From NCBI GenBank assembly GCA_902796565.1, contig CADBPP010000092.1:1-8764 (forward strand): a stretch of 8,764 nt of DNA, in the 5' to 3' direction. Under the pieces are notes generated by a model. It was not told where the DNA came from and did not search any database. It saw only the letters and a list, made by a program, of their open reading frames with translations. Of the stretch, positions 5,639-8,764 are shown piece after piece (within the stretch, counting starts at the first letter, position 1; each line of letters opens with the position of its first letter). The position numbers and the translations under genes were made by a program. The DNA comes from an uncultured Eubacteriales bacterium (lineage in GTDB: Bacteria > Bacillota > Clostridia > Eubacteriales > Anaerofustaceae).

Positions 5639-6991
5639 TCAGGCTCCTATTCCCAGTACGGTCTGGGCGATGGTGAAATATATGGTCAGCGAAACGGCGT
5701 CCACGATGGTGGTGATCAGCGGGCTTGCCATCAGCGCCGGGTCGGCGCCGAGGCGTTTGGCCAGCATGGGCATCATGGTGGCTATGCTCTTCGCGATCAT
5801 CACGGTGAGCAGAAGGGACACCGAAACGATCAGAGCGATGGTGAATTCTCCCGGATGGAAGAGCAGTACCCTGCCGAAGTTCACCGCAGCCAGCACGGCT
5901 CCCACCAGTATGCTGACACGGATCTCCTTCCACCAGACCCTGAAGAAGTCTGAAAGCTCGATCTCGCTGAGGGCCATACCTCTTATGATGGTGGTGGAGG
6001 TCTGGCTTCCCGCGTTTCCGCCTGTGTCCGTCAGCATGGGCATGAAGGTGACCAGCAGGGGATACGCGGCGAAGGCCAGCTGGTACTTCGAAAGTATGGT
6101 TCCCGAAATGGTGGCTGAAATCATGAGTACCAGCAGCCACACCAGACGGTTCTTTGCCAGGGTGAAGACCCCTGTCTGCATGTAGGGCTTTTCCGAGGGC
6201 TTCATGGCGGCCATGAGTTCGAAGTCCTCTGTGGCCTCTTCCACCAGGACGTCGACCGCGTCGTCGATGGAGACGACGCCCACGAGCCTTCCCTCGTTGT
6301 CGGTGACGGGGATGTTCAGAAGGTCGTATTTCGAGAACAGGTGTCCCACTTCCTCCTTGTCCGTCAGGGTCGTGGTGGAGATGAAGTCCTCTATCATCAC
6401 ATCCTCTATGAGGGTGTCGTCGTCACTCAGGAGCAGGTCCTTCATGTGGACCACTCCCAGGAGCTTTCTCTTGGCGTCGGTCACATAGCTGGTATAGATG
6501 ATCTCTCCGTCGATGTCGCTGTTACGGATCCTGTCGATGGCCTGTTTTACGGTCATGTCCATCTTGAGATGGATGAGCTCGCTGGTCATGATGCTGCCGG
6601 CGGAGTTGTCGGGGTATTTCAAAAACTGGTTGATGGTGGCCCTTCTGGACGGATCTACGTTTTTGAGGACTCTCTGCACTATGCTGGCGGGAAGTTCCTC
6701 CACCAGATCCACCAGTTCGTCCACGAACAGCTCGTCCATGACGTCCGCCAGCTCCGTATCGGTCATGGCGGAGACGATGAACTGCTGTACGTCCGGATCC
6801 AGGTACGCGAAAACATCGGCCGCCACTTCCTTGTTGAGCACACGGAAGATGATGGTCGCGTCCTTAGGCGATATGCTGGAAAGATATTCTGCGGTGTCGA
6901 CTTCGTTGTGTTCCTCGAGGATCTCCTTGATCTGTTTGAATGCTCTCAGCTCAAGAAGCTCACCGAGCCTTTCAAGAATCTCGTTTTCCAT
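5639..6991 (-). CDS. mgtE: Magnesium channel/transporter MgtE
   Basis: MgtE is a homodimeric Mg2+-gated channel whose cytoplasmic domains sense intracellular Mg2+ and close the pore when it is high. The 450-aa length is standard. Domains in order: a helical N domain (about 1-130), paired CBS domains (about 131-255, GSIMTSELIHLKMDMTVKQA and GRLVGVVSIDDAVDVLVEEA), a connecting helix, then five membrane helices from about residue 285. The family signature PMLTDTGGNAGSQTSTTIIR is present, as is the pore-region ADPALMASPLITTIVD with its conserved Asp. The ATG at 6991 is the right place for the domain but lacks a visible ribosome binding site. A short ORF with a good one lies just upstream in the same transcript, suggesting translational coupling or leader control. 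No M-box Mg2+ riboswitch motif was seen. Confidence 0.96.
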   Translation of the reverse strand: MENEILERLGELLELRAFKQIKEILEEHNEVDTAEYLSSISPKDATIIFRVLNKEVAADVFAYLDPDVQQFIVSAMTDTELADVMDELFVDELVDLVEELPASIVQRVLKNVDPSRRATINQFLKYPDNSAGSIMTSELIHLKMDMTVKQAIDRIRNSDIDGEIIYTSYVTDAKRKLLGVVHMKDLLLSDDDTLIEDVMIEDFISTTTLTDKEEVGHLFSKYDLLNIPVTDNEGRLVGVVSIDDAVDVLVEEATEDFELMAAMKPSEKPYMQTGVFTLAKNRLVWLLVLMISATISGTILSKYQLAFAAYPLLVTFMPMLTDTGGNAGSQTSTTIIRGMALSEIELSDFFRVWWKEIRVSILVGAVLAAVNFGRVLLFHPGEFTIALIVSVSLLLTVMIAKSIATMMPMLAKRLGADPALMASPLITTIVDAVSLTIYFTIAQTVLGIGA

Positions 6992-7033
6992 TGATCAGAT
7001 AAGAAATTCGACAAAAGGCGCACGAAAAAAAGA

Positions 7034-7120
7034 TTAAGAGATGCCCACGGAGACAGAATGACAGAAGCATCGTTCGTGGCAGTCGTCATCATTTTTGCGG
7101 CATAATCCTGATATGTCCAT
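7034..7120 (-). CDS. Short leader ORF (28 aa) upstream of mgtE
   Basis: An ATG at 7120 with AAGGAGG six bases upstream opens a 28-codon frame ending TAA at 7034. The peptide begins MDISGLCRKNDDDCHE and continues RCFCHSVSVGIS. It has four cysteines (7, 14, 18, 20), three consecutive aspartates and two histidines. It lies about 27 bases downstream of the predicted transcription start and 42 bases before mgtE. The strong ribosome binding site contrasts with the absence of one at mgtE. It may be a regulatory leader peptide (as mgtL is for mgtA in enterobacteria) or a metal-binding micro-protein. No family is recognised, and translation is inferred only from the start signal. Confidence 0.5.
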   Translation of the reverse strand: MDISGLCRKNDDDCHERCFCHSVSVGIS

Positions 7121-7153
7121 TTCTGCCTCCTTTTTGAAAAAATCATCACTATC

Positions 7154-7182
7154 AGTATACATTCCCGGAGGAGAAGAATCAA
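7154..7182 (-). promoter_or_regulatory. Promoter of the leader ORF and mgtE
   Basis: On the minus strand TTGATT (7182-7177) and TATACT (7159-7154) are separated by 17 bases. Transcription would start near 7147, about 27 bases before the leader ORF and about 155 bases before mgtE. Confidence 0.65.
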
Positions 7183-7192
7183 TAAAAAGTTA

Positions 7193-7203
7193 CAGCTGAG
7201 CTG
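7193..7203. repeat. Short palindrome between divergent promoters
   Basis: CAGCT-G-AGCTG is a perfect 11-base dyad located between the mgtE promoter (leftward) and the cvpA promoter region (rightward). Its place suggests a possible operator, but it is short enough to be chance. Confidence 0.3.
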
Positions 7204-7271
7204 CAATAATTCTTTTCTCACCGTGTTTTAATGATGCTCACACTGGCTCACTATTTACATTCCCTTCAAAG

Positions 7272-7277
7272 TATAAT
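7272..7277 (+). promoter_or_regulatory. Likely -10 element for cvpA
   Basis: A perfect TATAAT lies 35 bases upstream of the cvpA ATG. There is no good -35 hexamer at 16-18 bases, so an activator or an unusual -35 may be used. Confidence 0.45.
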
Positions 7278-7312
7278 AAAATCAGTATACGAACTGAAAG
7301 GTAGGTCTCTCT

Positions 7313-7981
7313 ATGGATCTGAACTACTCATGGATCGATATAATGTTTGCCGCGATACTCCTGATCTGCGCCCTCAGCGGTCTTATCAGGGGCTTTGTGA
7401 AGTCCTTCCTGTCCTTCTTCCTGGTGATAGGGGGCATCATCGCCGCGTAGATATTTACCCCGGACGCTGTCTTCTTCCTGAAGACGAAGACCAGGATCTA
7501 TTCAAACATCGTCTCATATATAACGGGAAAGATAGCCCAGGCCTTCAACGGAGACATCACGGGAGCCGATGTCACCGGTTCCGCCAATGTGGTGAACATC
7601 CCCCAGAGCCTCATGCAGTTCCTGGGACGGTTCGTGGATTCCACCAATTCCTCGGTGGGCACCACCGCGGAGGCTTTCGGCCAGAACGCGGCGGATATAA
7701 TAGTAAAGGTGATCGCCTTCGTGGGGATCTTCCTGGGAGTGCTGCTGGCGGGCTCACTGCTTCTCCTGCTCCTCCAGAAGCTGGCTGAACTGCCGGTGAT
7801 CAAGACCTTCAACCACATCGGAGGCCTTGCCTTCGGACTGGTGGAGGGAGCCCTGATACTGATGATCCTGTCCACGCTGATCTACTCCCTGAACGTGTTC
7901 ATGCAGATAGACGGTCTGGCGGAGGCCATCAATTCCTCCATGCTGATAAAGTATTTCTACATCAACTTCATTTTCAAGTAG
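7313..7981 (+). pseudogene. cvpA: CvpA family membrane protein, interrupted by an in-frame TAG
   Basis: CvpA-type proteins are multi-span inner-membrane proteins with poorly defined roles (colicin V production in E. coli, cell-envelope functions elsewhere). The frame from ATG 7313 to TAG 7979-7981 would encode 222 residues with four hydrophobic segments: IDIMFAAILLICALSGLIRG, FVKSFLSFFLVIGGIIAA, IIVKVIAFVGIFLGVLLAGS and IGGLAFGLVEGALILMILST. Codon 46 (7448-7450) is TAG, at the end of the second segment, and the same frame continues as clean CvpA sequence after it. Restarting at ATG 7589 would lose the first two segments. Explanations are a real nonsense mutation, a base-call or assembly error, or amber suppression. 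No other gene here has an internal TAG, and this gene itself ends in TAG. AAAGG lies upstream of the start. Confidence 0.75.
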
Positions 7982-7987
7982 GTGGCT

Positions 7988-8182
7988 ATGCAGCGTATCG
8001 ATTATTCCCTGGGTGACAGGGTCAGGATGAAAAAGCCCCATCCCTGCGGCAGCGACGTATGGGAGATAACCCGTGTGGGCGCGGATATAAAGATAAAGTG
8101 CTGCGGCTGCGGCCATATAGTGATGATGAGCCGGCAGGACTTCGACAAAAGGATCAAAAAGGTGATTACGGATGAAGCGTGA
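7988..8182 (+). CDS. DUF951 family protein (64 aa)
   Basis: This is a small protein of unknown function widespread in Bacillota. It shows the family core: YSLGDRVRMKKPHPCGSDVW, then EITRVGADIKIKCCGCGHIV. Cysteines 20, 38, 39 and 41 (numbered from ATG 7988) suggest a small zinc-ribbon-like fold. I chose ATG 7988 because AGG at 7980-7982, overlapping the cvpA stop, is suitably placed. A GTG at 7982 would add two residues and has no ribosome binding site. It lies 6 bases after cvpA, and its last 11 bases overlap the HAD gene, so the three are translationally coupled in one operon. Confidence 0.93.
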   Translation: MQRIDYSLGDRVRMKKPHPCGSDVWEITRVGADIKIKCCGCGHIVMMSRQDFDKRIKKVITDEA

Positions 8183-8499
8183 ACTCAGAGCCGACATGCT
8201 GTACCTGATGGATATGGACGGCACCATTTACAATGAAGACACCCTTTTCGACGGGGTGGCCGAATTCTTTTCCCTTATAGATGAAAGGGGAGGCCGCTAC
8301 ATGTTCCTGACGAACAATTCCTCCCGTTCATCCTCCGCATACGTGGAGAAGCTATCGAAGATGGGCATAGAGGTGGAATGCGAAGACTTTCTCACTTCCA
8401 CCGACGCCACCATACTTTATATAAAGAAGAACCATCCTTCTGCAAGGCTGTATTGCGTTGGGACCCGATCCTTCGTCGCGCAGATAGCGGGAGCGGGAC
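8172..8499 (+). CDS. HAD-IIA family phosphatase (NagD-like), N-terminal part up to a fold-back junction
   Basis: HAD-IIA enzymes are sugar- or nucleotide-phosphate phosphatases using an aspartyl-phosphate intermediate. Motif I is LMDMDGTIY, with Asp14 as nucleophile and Asp16 as acid/base. Motif II is FLTNNSS, with Thr47. A cap-domain start follows (TSTDATILYIKKNHPSARLY, VGTRSFVAQI). The family is usually about 260 residues. Here genuine gene sequence stops near 8499 (about 109 residues) and the frame then reads into reverse-complement DNA, ending at TAG 8526-8528, so the last nine residues are artefactual. The ATG at 8172 has AAAGG nine bases upstream and overlaps the DUF951 gene by 11 bases. 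A start at Met9 is possible. Confidence 0.85.
8376..8499 (+). repeat. Left arm of terminal inverted duplication
   Basis: This 124-base stretch of the HAD gene recurs in reverse complement at 8641-8764. There are four mismatches, at 8453, 8480, 8488 and 8495 (partners 8687, 8660, 8652, 8645). The outermost 77 bases (8376-8452) are identical to the last 77 bases of the window. Three of the four mismatches are synonymous third-position changes and one changes Ala to Glu. Confidence 0.95.
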
Positions 8500-8764
8500 A
8501 GCCCCTGTCGGGGTTCGTGGCAATGTAGACGCACTCCCTGCTGAGTATCTTCGCGGCATTGTAGAGCTTTTCATATGTCAGCTCCGTATCGTAGGACATA
8601 AGAAGGGTATCCGCTTCATCAGGATCATTCCTGACGTCCAGTCCTGCTCCCTCTATCTGTGCGACGAAGGATCGGGTCCCAACGCAGTACAGCCTTGCAG
8701 AAGGATGGTTCTTCTTTATATAAAGTATGGTGGCGTCGGTGGAAGTGAGAAAGTCTTCGCATTC
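8496..8764 (-). CDS. Second copy of the HAD-IIA phosphatase gene, internal fragment in reverse orientation
   Basis: Read from 8764 leftward, the HAD frame enters at codon 69 of the forward copy (ECEDFLTSTDATILY), repeats about 41 residues with one change (QIEGAG instead of QIAGAG), and then continues past the point where the forward copy breaks: LDVRNDPDEADTLLMSYDTE, LTYEKLYNAAKILSRECVY, IATNPDRGCP. The IATNPD motif is the family's conserved segment preceding the C-terminal HAD domain, so this arm carries true downstream gene sequence. It stops near 8496-8500, where the two orientations meet. It has neither start nor stop. Joining the arms reconstructs about 160 of the expected ~260 residues. 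Confidence 0.8.
8641..8764 (-). repeat. Right arm of terminal inverted duplication
   Basis: This is the reverse complement of 8376-8499 at 120 of 124 positions, and it reaches the last base of the window. The 141 bases between the arms (8500-8640) are unique, being the reverse complement of the next part of the same gene. Confidence 0.95.

Noticed and set aside
7021..7150. M-box magnesium riboswitch upstream of mgtE
   Set aside because: The leader is short and none of the conserved M-box blocks I know could be found. The leader ORF occupies most of the space.
6946..7221. 91-codon minus-strand ORF overlapping the mgtE start
   Set aside because: It is in a different frame from both mgtE and the leader ORF, has no ribosome binding site at its start, and overlaps the promoter. 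It is a chance frame.
7231..7788. 185-codon plus-strand ORF overlapping cvpA
   Set aside because: It is out of frame with the clearly recognisable CvpA sequence and shows no family features. It is a shadow frame.
8500..8528. C-terminal residues of the forward HAD ORF after the fold-back junction
   Set aside because: They are translated from the reverse complement of the same gene's downstream part, so they are not a natural C-terminus.
1..8764. CRISPR arrays, tRNA or rRNA genes
   Set aside because: No regularly spaced direct repeats and no tRNA T-arm or rRNA-like segments were found by eye on either strand.

Overview
The window reads as a piece of a Bacillota (Clostridia-type) chromosome, probably from an uncultured anaerobe assembled from a metagenome. 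The evidence is a four-cysteine L33 followed by secE-nusG-rplK-rplA-rplJ-rplL, an L10-type leader RNA before rplJ, AGGAGG-type ribosome binding sites, and a CvpA / DUF951 / HAD-IIA cluster. A more precise placement is not supported. Both window ends cut through genes, so it looks like a whole contig or a contig end.

Layout. (1) 1-2060 is accessory-looking. It holds the N-terminus of a TnpB-like protein running off the left edge, a membrane-anchored protein of unknown function, an AT-rich gene for a tyrosine-rich secreted protein, and about 440 bases without a convincing gene but with a run of small hairpins. (2) 2079-5580 is a translation/secretion block on the minus strand, transcribed right to left: rpmG, secE, nusG, rplK, rplA, then an internal promoter, an L10 leader with an attenuator hairpin, rplJ and rplL, closed by a strong terminator. 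rpoB, which normally follows rplL, is absent. (3) 5600-7182 on the minus strand is mgtE, a magnesium channel. A short ORF of 28 codons with a strong ribosome binding site precedes it, while mgtE itself has none. (4) 7272-8764 is a plus-strand operon: cvpA, interrupted by an in-frame amber codon, then a DUF951 protein, then a HAD-IIA phosphatase.

The last 390 bases do not follow a normal chromosome path. The HAD gene runs forward to about 8499 and then continues as the reverse complement of its own more distal part back to the contig end. The two arms share 124 bases with 4 mismatches, and the outermost 77 bases are identical. This is best read as a chimeric or assembly fold-back joining two strain variants, although a real inversion cannot be excluded from sequence alone.

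Functionally, most of the window is housekeeping: ribosomal stalk and L1/L11 proteins, the L33 subunit, the NusG elongation factor, the SecE translocon subunit and Mg2+ uptake. The most promising candidates for something undescribed are the mgtE leader ORF, the hairpin cluster at 1859-2000, and the unknown secreted and membrane proteins next to the mobile-element fragment.
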